The position numbers and the translations under genes are program-made. Below, one piece after another: positions 16,918-24,800 of a stretch of DNA of 64,000 bases. The notes beneath the pieces are model-generated. The model ran no database searches. It worked only from the letters and a program-made list of their open reading frames with translations, and was not told the DNA's origin. Numbering within the stretch: position 1 is the first letter of the stretch; each line of letters starts with the position of its first letter. This DNA comes from Pseudomonas moraviensis (GTDB lineage: Bacteria > Pseudomonadota > Gammaproteobacteria > Pseudomonadales > Pseudomonadaceae): NCBI RefSeq assembly GCF_900105805.1, contig NZ_LT629788.1, positions 1,798,001-1,862,000 on the forward strand. Direction: 5' to 3'.

Positions 16918-17697
16918 TTGAACGGCAACCAAGAATCCGAGCCGACAATAAACGGGAAAACAGCCAGAGAGCTTGCACTCATCAACTTCAAATCCGGCTA
17001 CGAAGACGGAACAATCATCGCCCAGCAACAGCACATGAGCTCAGTACTCGGGGCCATCTCTTTTGCATTTTTCCTTGCCTTATTCAGCGCATCGACTGAC
17101 ACCCTGTCGAAGCCGGCGCTGATCGCCTCAGCGGTTTTGTTCTCGGCCAGTCTGGTTTCAAACATACTTATTTTCTTTTTGTATAAGACCCTTTCTGGAA
17201 AAAACGAGCGAGAGTACATCTGGGACATTGAAAACACGACCTACGCAGGAATATTCAAATTCATTGCTTTAGCCGCGCCAATATTGGGCACATTTTCCTT
17301 GATTCTTCACTTTTCAGTTCCCGCTTTCATTTTGTCAGTTGCCATCGGGCTCCTTGGCGTTTTTACCTTCTTGCTGGCTAACAAACAGATAACTTCGCGG
17401 CTTTCAAAACTGGGTGCCTATCAGCGCTCTCTTCTTCACGCCGAGCGTGATGAAGATTATTTCAAATCAAAAGAACACGAATTCAAATCAAGGCCTACGG
17501 CAGACGAGTTCTGTACAAGCAAATATGATTACTGCCTCAAGAATCAGGAAAAACAGTTGATTGGATTCATAACCCTCAATCATCAAGCTGTCGTGGGTGA
17601 TGTCGTCGAAACTGCGAAATCCGGATCACTTTCGATCCAGCGCATCATCCACAGCGAGGAAACAACCACACTGATTTGTGAAAAGTTCATGGAATAG
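16918..17697 (+). CDS. membrane protein of unknown function (259 residues)
   Basis: I do not recognise the family. After a polar N-terminus of about 40 residues there are four hydrophobic segments in two pairs: SSVLGAISFAFFLALF and ALIASAVLFSASLVSNILIFF, then IFKFIALAAPILGTFSLIL and FILSVAIGLLGVFTFLLA. A charged C-terminal cytoplasmic-type region of about 90 residues follows (ERDEDYFKSKEHEFKS). The start is TTG at 16918, preceded by AAGGAG at six bases; upstream in-frame ATG at 16852 has no site. Base composition is clearly more AT-rich than the neighbours, which suggests acquisition by transfer. No obvious operon partner. Confidence 0.6.
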   Translation: MNGNQESEPTINGKTARELALINFKSGYEDGTIIAQQQHMSSVLGAISFAFFLALFSASTDTLSKPALIASAVLFSASLVSNILIFFLYKTLSGKNEREYIWDIENTTYAGIFKFIALAAPILGTFSLILHFSVPAFILSVAIGLLGVFTFLLANKQITSRLSKLGAYQRSLLHAERDEDYFKSKEHEFKSRPTADEFCTSKYDYCLKNQEKQLIGFITLNHQAVVGDVVETAKSGSLSIQRIIHSEETTTLICEKFME

Positions 17698-17822
17698 ACT
17701 AGCGCTGACGCTGATGGCTGACGGCTGACGGCGCGCCAGCGCAAATCCGCAGCATCATTGATCTTTCGCGCCACACCCAGTAAAAAACTGTCTTCCCTTT
17801 CCGCCCTTGCAAGGAGCTGCGG

Positions 17823-18338
17823 ATGCTTGAGCTCACCACGCAACGCCTGGACCTGCGCACGATGGTCGAATCCGACTGGCCGCTGTTCCTCAGGCTGCAT
17901 TCCGAGCCGCAAACCATGCAGTATGTGTTCGGTGAAATCGCCGAGCACCAGGTGCGCAAAGGCTTCGAGCATCGGCTTCCGGCCTGGGGGCCACAGTCGG
18001 ATCACTGGTTGTGTCTGGTGGTGATCGACAGGGCCAGCGGGCAGGAACTGGGTGTGACCGGATTCCGCATCCTGTCGCCGGGGCATGCCGAGGTGGGTTG
18101 CCTGCTGTTGCCCGAGCATCAGGGCAAAGGCTTTGGCACCGAGTCGCGGCAGGCGATCATCGACTATGCCGCGGCCATCGGCCTGGACTCGTTGGAGTCG
18201 ACCGTGACCGACGGTAATATCGCGTCATGCAAGGTTCTGGAGAAATGCGGTTTTGTATTCGAGCGCCGCGTGCCGCAGGCCTATCAGATTGGAGATCGGT
18301 GGTTTGACGACCTGATCTACCGCTATCAAATCAGCTGA
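17823..18338 (+). CDS. GNAT-family N-acetyltransferase (RimJ/RimL type)
   Basis: A 171-residue acetyl-CoA-dependent transferase. The start LELTTQRLDLRTMVESDWPLF is typical of the Acetyltransf_3 group, and the acetyl-CoA loop is seen in LLPEHQGKGFGTESRQAII (Q/R-x-x-G-x-G/A pattern), followed by LDSLESTVTDGNIASCKVLEKCGF. Members acetylate ribosomal protein N-termini, or small amines and antibiotics. ATG at 17823 has AAGGAG upstream. The substrate cannot be inferred. The GSCFA gene follows 36 bases later, possibly co-transcribed. Confidence 0.88.
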   Translation: MLELTTQRLDLRTMVESDWPLFLRLHSEPQTMQYVFGEIAEHQVRKGFEHRLPAWGPQSDHWLCLVVIDRASGQELGVTGFRILSPGHAEVGCLLLPEHQGKGFGTESRQAIIDYAAAIGLDSLESTVTDGNIASCKVLEKCGFVFERRVPQAYQIGDRWFDDLIYRYQIS

Positions 18339-18374
18339 CCGGTTTTATCAGCGACCGCCAAGGAGGCCCTCCTC

Positions 18375-19415
18375 GTGAACCCTTATCAGTGCCTGCCACC
18401 CCGCGCTTTCTGGCGCACCGCCGTGGCTGACAAGCCCGCGCTGAACATCGATCAACTGTGGACGCCACAATTCGAGATCGGCAACAAGGACGCCATCGTC
18501 ACCGCCGGCTCGTGTTTCGCCCAGCACATCGGCCGGGCGCTGGGCGAACGCGGCATGAACTGGCTGGATGCCGAACCGGCACCGCCCGGACTGCCCGAAA
18601 CCGACTGGAAGGCCCATAACTATGGAGTTTTCTCGTTTCGTACCGGCAATCTGTACACTCCGGCGATGCTGTGCCAATGGCTGGAATGGGCGCTCGGCGT
18701 GAGCCTGCCACCCGACGAAACCTGGGCCCATGACGGGCGTTTCTTCGACCCGTTCCGCCCCGCCGTGGAACCCGACGGTTTTGCCAGCGAGGACGCACTG
18801 TTCGCCTCGCGCGAAGCCACCCTCGATGCCATCCGCACTGCCCTGCGCCGCGCCAAAGTGTTCGTGTTCACCCTGGGCCTGACCGAAGCCTGGCAGAACC
18901 GCCAGACCGGTCTGGTGTATCCCGTGTGCCCCGGCACCGTGCGCGGCACCTTCGATCCGCAGTTGCACTGCTTCTGCAACTTCGGCTTCATGGACACCTA
19001 TGGCGACATGGTCAGGGCGCTTGAGTTGATGCGTTCGATCAACCCGCAACTGCGTCTGCTGCTCACCGTGTCACCGGTGCCCCTGACGGCAACCGCGACG
19101 GGCGAGCATGTGTTGAGCGCCACCACCTATTCCAAATCAGTCCTGCGCGCCGTTGCCGGGCAGCTGTGCGAAGACCTGCACGACGTCGACTATTTCCCCT
19201 CCTACGAAATCATCACCGGCACACCTTTCAGGGGCGCGTTCTACCAACCCAACCAACGGGAGGTCACGCCTGAAGGCGTGGCATTTGTCATGCGGCAGTT
19301 TTTCGCCGGGCTCGATGCGGTTCAACCGCTGCAGGCGCTGACCAGCGTTGCCTCCACCTGCGTGTCCAGTGAGGAGCTTGTCTGTGAAGACGCCGTGCTC
19401 GATTACTACGCCTAG
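18375..19415 (+). CDS. GSCFA-domain protein (SGNH-like hydrolase superfamily)
   Basis: A 346-residue protein with the name-giving GSCFA motif at residues 45-49 (AGSCFAQHIGRAL), equivalent to the catalytic serine block of SGNH hydrolases. Further family segments are NYGVFSFRTGNLYTPAMLCQW, VFTLGLTEAWQNRQTG, LLLTVSPVPLTATATGEHVL and DYFPSYEIITG. Function in the family is poorly known; some act on polysaccharide or acyl modification. Start GTG at 18375 follows AAGGAGG. It overlaps the downstream SGNH-like gene by 32 bases, so the two are one unit. Confidence 0.88.
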   Translation: MNPYQCLPPRAFWRTAVADKPALNIDQLWTPQFEIGNKDAIVTAGSCFAQHIGRALGERGMNWLDAEPAPPGLPETDWKAHNYGVFSFRTGNLYTPAMLCQWLEWALGVSLPPDETWAHDGRFFDPFRPAVEPDGFASEDALFASREATLDAIRTALRRAKVFVFTLGLTEAWQNRQTGLVYPVCPGTVRGTFDPQLHCFCNFGFMDTYGDMVRALELMRSINPQLRLLLTVSPVPLTATATGEHVLSATTYSKSVLRAVAGQLCEDLHDVDYFPSYEIITGTPFRGAFYQPNQREVTPEGVAFVMRQFFAGLDAVQPLQALTSVASTCVSSEELVCEDAVLDYYA

Positions 19416-20073
19416 GTTTCTGCTGCTGGGCGATTCCCATGCCGGGGTCATCGGCAAGGCGGCGCAGGCCCGCGAGTTGCCTTTCAGTGGCGGCCCGCTG
19501 GGCACCGGCCGGGATTTCGCGGTGGATTTTTTCAGCCTGACCCGTCATGACGTGGTGTTCCGGGACGTCGAGATGGAGCGCCTGTATCGCCAGGCCCTTG
19601 AGCCATTCGAAGTACCGCAACTGGCGAAGGTCGGGGTGCCGCTGGTAAGTACCATCGGCCTGAGCCTGCACTATCTCGCCACCGCGCCGAACTGGACCTG
19701 CTACCAGACGCCGGACGGCGAATTCGACGAAGGTTTTCTCACCGGGCCGCTGTTCGAGTCCATCATCGACACGTTGTCCCGGCCTGCGCTGGCGTTCTAT
19801 GAACAGGCCCGGGCGCTGAACCTCAAGGTGTTCGCCGTGCTGCCGCCGCAGCGGGTGCCGGAGCTGTCCGACCCACGCGTGTTCATGGCCGCGCAGACGC
19901 TGCTGATCCAGCGCCTGCAAGGACTCGGCATCGAGCTGATCGACGTACGCGCGGCGGCGAATGATGAGCTGGGCTTTCAGCTTCCGGCGTACTGCGAGGT
20001 GGATGACCCGTTGCACGGGAATCTGGCGTTCGGCGAGTTGATCGTCGAGCAACTGCTCAAACAAGGCCTGTGA
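19384..20073 (+). CDS. SGNH/GDSL-like hydrolase-fold protein paired with GSCFA protein
   Basis: A 229-residue protein. The start TPRFLLLGDSHAGVIGKAA contains GDSH, the nucleophile block of SGNH-fold enzymes, at residues 16-19. The C-terminal region EVDDPLHGNLAFGELIVEQLL holds a D-x-x-H-x-N pattern that matches the catalytic Asp/His block of the fold. Start GTG at 19384 lies inside the end of the GSCFA gene and has GAGGAG upstream. The substrate is unknown. Pairing with GSCFA suggests that both act on the same surface or acylated substrate. Confidence 0.7.
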   Translation: MKTPCSITTPRFLLLGDSHAGVIGKAAQARELPFSGGPLGTGRDFAVDFFSLTRHDVVFRDVEMERLYRQALEPFEVPQLAKVGVPLVSTIGLSLHYLATAPNWTCYQTPDGEFDEGFLTGPLFESIIDTLSRPALAFYEQARALNLKVFAVLPPQRVPELSDPRVFMAAQTLLIQRLQGLGIELIDVRAAANDELGFQLPAYCEVDDPLHGNLAFGELIVEQLLKQGL

Positions 20074-20078
20074 ATGAG

Positions 20079-20111
20079 GGTGGGAACGGCGCCCGCTCCC
20101 ACCGGTTTTTT
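20079..20111. terminator. terminator between the SGNH gene and the convergent dioxygenase gene
   Basis: GGTGGGA, an 11-base loop, TCCCACC, then GGTTTTTT. It ends the plus-strand GSCFA/SGNH unit; the dioxygenase gene ends five bases further on from the other side. Confidence 0.75.
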
Positions 20112-20115
20112 AGAC

Positions 20116-20985
20116 TCAAGCCTTGGGCTGCGTCCCCAGAATCGTCACCCGCTCGCCATACCGCGAGTGCGGAAAATAATCCCAGACCGCATGGTGCTGT
20201 GTGCAGCGGTTGTCCCAGAACACCAGGCTGTTCGGCGCCCAGCGCACGCGACAGCTGACGACCGGTTCGCGGGCGACCAGGTCAAACAGCATGTTCAACA
20301 GTACCTGACTTTCACCGTCAGACAACTGGACGATGTGCGAGGTGAACCCGGAATTGACGAACAGCGACTTGCGCCCGGTTTCCGGGTGGCGAACCACCAC
20401 CGGGTGTTCGGTTTTCGGCAGATTGGCCGGCGCCTCATAGCCCTTCCACGGAATCGCACCGTCATGGATCGCGGTCAATCCGCCGAGAAACTGCTGCATC
20501 GTCGGCGACAGCATTTCCAGCGCCAGGTGCATGTTGGCGAACAGCGTGTCGCCGCCGGTGCCGATGGCCGGGGTTTCCTTGACGTACAGCATCGAGCCCA
20601 TGGACGGCGCCAGATCGGCGGTGCCGTCGGTGTGCCAGGTTTCGCCGGCCACGTAGCGCGATTGCGCATTGGCGCGGATCACCACCAGCTCCGGGTCATC
20701 GCCGTCGATGTCTTCCACCGGCAGAGCCCGCAGCTCACCGAACAGCCGGCCAAACGCCTTGTGTTCGTCCACCGTCAGGTGCTGATCGCGGAACACCACC
20801 ACGTGGTTCTCCAGAAAGGCCCGGCGGATTTCCGTGAGCTGCTCGTCGCTCAGCGGCTGCGAAAGATCGACGCCGCCGATCTCGGCGCCGATGATCGGCG
20901 TGATCCGCTCGACCGTGATGTGCTGATACGGCGCGCGCCGTTCGGCGGCGATGCGCTCGATTGCCTTGAGTGCCAACTGATCCAT
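20116..20985 (-). CDS. TauD/TfdA-family Fe(II)/2-oxoglutarate dioxygenase, last gene of the NRPS operon
   Basis: A 289-residue non-heme iron oxygenase. The 2-His-1-carboxylate site is H118-T-D120 in ETWHTDGTADLAP with the distal His in NRCTQHHAVWDY (about 264-265), and the 2-oxoglutarate Arg is in SRYGERVTI. The N-terminus GAEIGGVDLSQPLSDEQLTEIR is standard. The start at 20985 has GGTGAGGG upstream and is 16 bases after the MbtH stop, so it belongs to the NRPS operon and probably hydroxylates or desaturates a residue of the product, on or off the carrier protein. Taurine-type sulfonate use is the generic alternative, but the operon makes that unlikely. Confidence 0.85.
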   Translation of the reverse strand: MDQLALKAIERIAAERRAPYQHITVERITPIIGAEIGGVDLSQPLSDEQLTEIRRAFLENHVVVFRDQHLTVDEHKAFGRLFGELRALPVEDIDGDDPELVVIRANAQSRYVAGETWHTDGTADLAPSMGSMLYVKETPAIGTGGDTLFANMHLALEMLSPTMQQFLGGLTAIHDGAIPWKGYEAPANLPKTEHPVVVRHPETGRKSLFVNSGFTSHIVQLSDGESQVLLNMLFDLVAREPVVSCRVRWAPNSLVFWDNRCTQHHAVWDYFPHSRYGERVTILGTQPKA

Positions 20986-21001
20986 GTTCCCTCACCTTTT
21001 T

Positions 21002-21208
21002 TTATTGGAACGACACCGATGATTGCTCGTGCAGCGAACGCGGGCGCATGTCGATCCAGTGTTCGTTGATGTAATCCAGGCAGACCTGGCGTTCGCCACG
21101 CATCCCCGCCTCGTTCCAGCCGCTGGCCATCGGCTTGCCCGCCGGCCACAGGGAATACTGACCCTGGGCGTTGATCACCACATCGAATTGCAGGTGTGCG
21201 TCATTCAT
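21002..21208 (-). CDS. MbtH-like protein, activator of NRPS adenylation domains
   Basis: A 68-residue protein with the family signature: NAQGQYSLWPAGKPMASGW, the Trp of GWNEAG, and CLDYINEHWIDMRPRS. MbtH proteins bind A domains and are often needed for their folding or activity. ATG at 21208 follows AGGAG. It overlaps the end of the uncharacterised gene upstream by a few bases and is followed closely by the dioxygenase gene. Which of the six A domains needs it cannot be told. Confidence 0.95.
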   Translation of the reverse strand: MNDAHLQFDVVINAQGQYSLWPAGKPMASGWNEAGMRGERQVCLDYINEHWIDMRPRSLHEQSSVSFQ

Positions 21209-21884
21209 GTCGTTCTCCTGTTGAACGGGATTGCAGCGTGGCCAGACTCCGCTCGAGCCCGGCGGCGAGATGGTTGAATACGGCATGTCGCTGTTCGTCG
21301 CTCCAAGCGCAGGCCCCGACGTAAACCCGCACGGACGCCCCGCACACCTGAGCGCAGGTGTCTGCATCGTCGTCCGCAAAGGCCCGGGCCGACACCTCGG
21401 CGTTAGCGCTGGCATGAGCCTGGGCAAACGCGGTGGCAGCGGCTTCGGTATTGAGTTGTGCGTAATACTCGGCGAACGCCTCGGCATCGCCGAAGTGCTC
21501 GGAAATCGTGGCGCTGTTGGCCGGTGCGAGGCCGTAGGTCATCGCACTGGCGTGGGCCTTGGCGTACGCGGCGTCGTAGGGGTAGGCCTTGCGGTACAGC
21601 GCCAGCAACACCGGTTTGAGCGTCGCCCGCCACTCGCCCTGACGCCCGATCACGCCGAGCGCCGCCCGCTGATGCAGGCTTTGCAACGCGAGCAGCGCCT
21701 GCTGATGTTCCGGCAAGGCTTCGCAGAGCATCGGCATGACCACGTCGGCCTGCCAGAGATGAAACAGCTGAAACGGCACCTGACCGCGCAATTGCCTCAA
21801 GCGCAAGGCCGCGTTCGAATCGGCTTCGCACAACACCTTGGTCAAGGCCAGCCACCATCGCGGCATCGAGATCGGATAATTCAT
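21201..21884 (-). CDS. uncharacterised Ala-rich protein inside the NRPS operon
   Basis: A 227-residue soluble protein that I do not recognise. The N-terminal half is helical with Trp/Leu-rich segments (MPRWWLALTKVLCE, FQLFHLWQADVVMPMLCEAL). The middle has AYPYDAAYAKAHASAMTYGL, and the C-terminal half is rich in Ala and acidic residues (FGDAEAFAEYYAQLN, AFAQAHASANAEVSARAFADD). No signal peptide, membrane segment or clear catalytic motif is seen. Its ATG overlaps the NRPS3 stop (ATGA) and its end overlaps the MbtH start, so it is translated with the assembly line. A tailoring, chaperone or self-protection role is possible, but none is shown by sequence. Confidence 0.8.
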   Translation of the reverse strand: MNYPISMPRWWLALTKVLCEADSNAALRLRQLRGQVPFQLFHLWQADVVMPMLCEALPEHQQALLALQSLHQRAALGVIGRQGEWRATLKPVLLALYRKAYPYDAAYAKAHASAMTYGLAPANSATISEHFGDAEAFAEYYAQLNTEAAATAFAQAHASANAEVSARAFADDDADTCAQVCGASVRVYVGACAWSDEQRHAVFNHLAAGLERSLATLQSRSTGERHE

Positions 21885-24800
21885 GGCGCAGGCTCATCCG
21901 TACCGATCACCTCGGCCAGCAACCGCGCCCAGCGGCCCGCCACGATGCCGTAGTGATCGGTGTCGAGGGTTTGCCAGCTACGCAACTGCGGCAGCAAGGC
22001 CTGCCAATTGCGTTGCAGGTCGTCCGGGTTCCAGGCATTGCCCAGCCCGTAAGGATTGGCCTGCCCGGCGATGAACAGCCGCACCGCTGTGGTCGCCAGC
22101 GCCGGCGGCTGGAAGTCGAGCATGCTGCTCATGTTGTTGCGACAGCACACCGTCAGCCGTTGCAGATACGCCTGACGTTCCTCGGCAATGCCCTGCCCTT
22201 CAACCTCCGGCCAGCGCTGGGCGAACTCGCGATGGAACACCTGCTCGATCGTCTGTTCGTCGATGCCGGCCAGTTCCGCACCGGCATCCGGCGCGGGCGG
22301 GTCGATCAGGTATAACAACGGTTGGCTGAATCCGTCAGCCTGGGCCTGATGACACAGAGCCTGCGCCACCCATGCACCAAATGACCAGCCTGCCAGGCGC
22401 CAAGTGCTGCCGGGCGGAAGGTGGGCCTTGATCGCCGCCTGATACCGGCGTGCACGTTCGTCCACGCTGATGTTCGGCAACTGCGGGAGACGCAGCGCCG
22501 GGTCGGCGATCACGCACACACCCAACTCCGCCGGCAATGCCGAGACCAGTTCCCGATAGGCCTGCACATCGCCACCCACCGGGTGGATCAGGTACAGCCA
22601 ATCGCGGCCGGCACCGGCATGCCATTGATCAATCCGCACCGCGTCGTGCCAGTCGTGCGGTGCAGCCAGGGGCGCCTCTTCAACCGTGGCGGTCGACACC
22701 AGCCCAAGCACTTCGCTCAGGCTGACCTTGTGGCTGAATTGCGACAGCTGGAATACCTCACCAGTGGCCGCTTGCAGTTCGTCGATCAGGTCGAGCAGCG
22801 TCAGCGAATCCGCGCCCAGGTCGTACAGTGAATCGTCGTCCTCCAACTCGGCCACACCGAGCCACTTGCACAAACACTCACGCAGGCGCGTCGACAGATC
22901 CACGCCCTTCGGTGCCTCGAGCACTGCGGCCACGGCACCATGGCGAACCGGATAGAACCGCCGCGCCGTGTCGATGCCGGTGGTGGAGATCAGTAGCTGC
23001 GGCAACTGCGTCGCCATCGCCAGGTCGAACACCCGACAGCCCTCTTCGGCGGACAGGCCAACCGTCAGATGCTCCAGGTGCGCGGTGTCTGCGCTGTTGC
23101 TGGTGGTGGCCATGCCGATGTCGCGCCAGATGTCCCAGTTGATCTCCAGGCGCAGGCAAGCATCGGTCGCGTTCGGGCGATAGTGGGTGAAGCCGTCGAG
23201 CACCCCGCTGGCCGCTGCGTAGTCCAGATGCCCCGCGCCGCCAAACAGTGCTGACATCGACGAGCAGTACAGGACAAAATCCGGCGTCAGGTGCTCGATC
23301 AGGGCCTCGACCGCCAGCATGCCGCGGGTCTTGGCGGCCATGGCCTGGGCCATTTGCCGAGCATCGCGGTGACGAATCAGGCTGCCTGCACCGACGCCCG
23401 CCGCATGAATCACCCCGCTCACACGACCGTAACGAACGGCCAGTTGATCGAGTACCTGCGGCCAGCGCGGCAGGTCGGCGATGTCCGCTTTGATGCAGTC
23501 GATCCGCAAAGCGTAAGCCGCCAGAGACGCCGGCAATTGCCCCTGACGCGAGAGCAGCACCACCCGGCGTGCAGGTGCCTGCAACAGGTGTTCGCACAAG
23601 GTCCGGCCGATACCGCCGCTGCCGCCCAGTACCAGGAACGTACCGTCTTCCGGCAGAAGCTCTGATGTCGTTGCCGGGCCGGTCAATGGCTGAGGCATTA
23701 AACGTGGCTGCCAGAGATAACCATCGCGCACCGCCATTCGCCGAGGCAATGAGACCGGATCGACCAACAACGCTGCCAACTCGCCCGCGTGCGCTCCGAG
23801 GCGTGACGACGGCCAGTCCAGCCAGTGGCAACGCACCGGGTATTCCTGCGGCACCACTTCAGTGATGCCGGCCAGCGCTGCCAGTTCGGGCCGCTGAACC
23901 TCGCCGTCCACCGGGCATGCCTGCCACGACATCAACCACAACCGCAGACGGGACGTACGCGGGGTTTGCCCCCAGGCCTGCATCAGCGCACTGACCGTGT
24001 CCAGACAGGCCCACTGCGCCAGATCCAGCGATTGCTCGTTGACTGCACCAGACACCGCCAGTGGCAAGGCATGCAGCCAGTCGAGCTCGCCGAGTGCAGG
24101 TTCTGCGACCTCAGCGAGCAAACGGCTCAGGGCCTCAGCGTCCAGCGGATCAAGCTCGAAACGGTCCGTGCTCAGGCGTTTGAAACCGTTGCCGGTGCGC
24201 ACTTGAATCACGCGTCGATATACGGCGTTCAGGCTCGCCAGCAATGTCGATTCGGGCGCGTCTTGGCTGCACAGAATCAGCACCTCACGGGATCCGGCCG
24301 TCGCTGTCGCGCTCAGGCGCCGGGTGCGCACCCACTGTCGCTGGTGGAACCAGTCCGCCAGCGGTTGTCGCTCAAGGGTTGGCGCATCAGGTTGAACAGC
24401 TACAGGTGGCTGGAAACGATACGGCTGAAGATCGAACGACGACGGCGGCAAATCCCAGGGCGGCGGTGCCGAGCGTTGTGGCCACTGGATATTCGCGCCT
24501 TCGTACCAAGCTTCCAGCAGCTCCTGCGGCGATTGATCACGGGCGATCAACGGCGCGCCCGAGGCCGTGATTTCCTTGATCGCTGCCGGCTGCAATGGAA
24601 TGTCGTCACCCCGCCGACACACTATCGCGAAGCGCCAGCGCAACTGCCGGCGACCTGACTGCAAGTGCCGTAGCAACGCAGTCTGCTGTTCCGGGTTCGC
24701 GTGCAGGTATTCGCGAATCGCCGCGATATCGCGCAGCAACTCCGCCCGGCTATGCGCTGAAATCATCAGCAGCGGCAACGTTTCCTCAACAGTTTGCTGC

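Noticed and set aside
16548..17099. Plus-strand frame of 183 residues overlapping the start of the membrane protein
   Set aside because: The second half runs out of frame through a well supported gene with its own ribosome site; no domain seen. It may contain a short remnant only.
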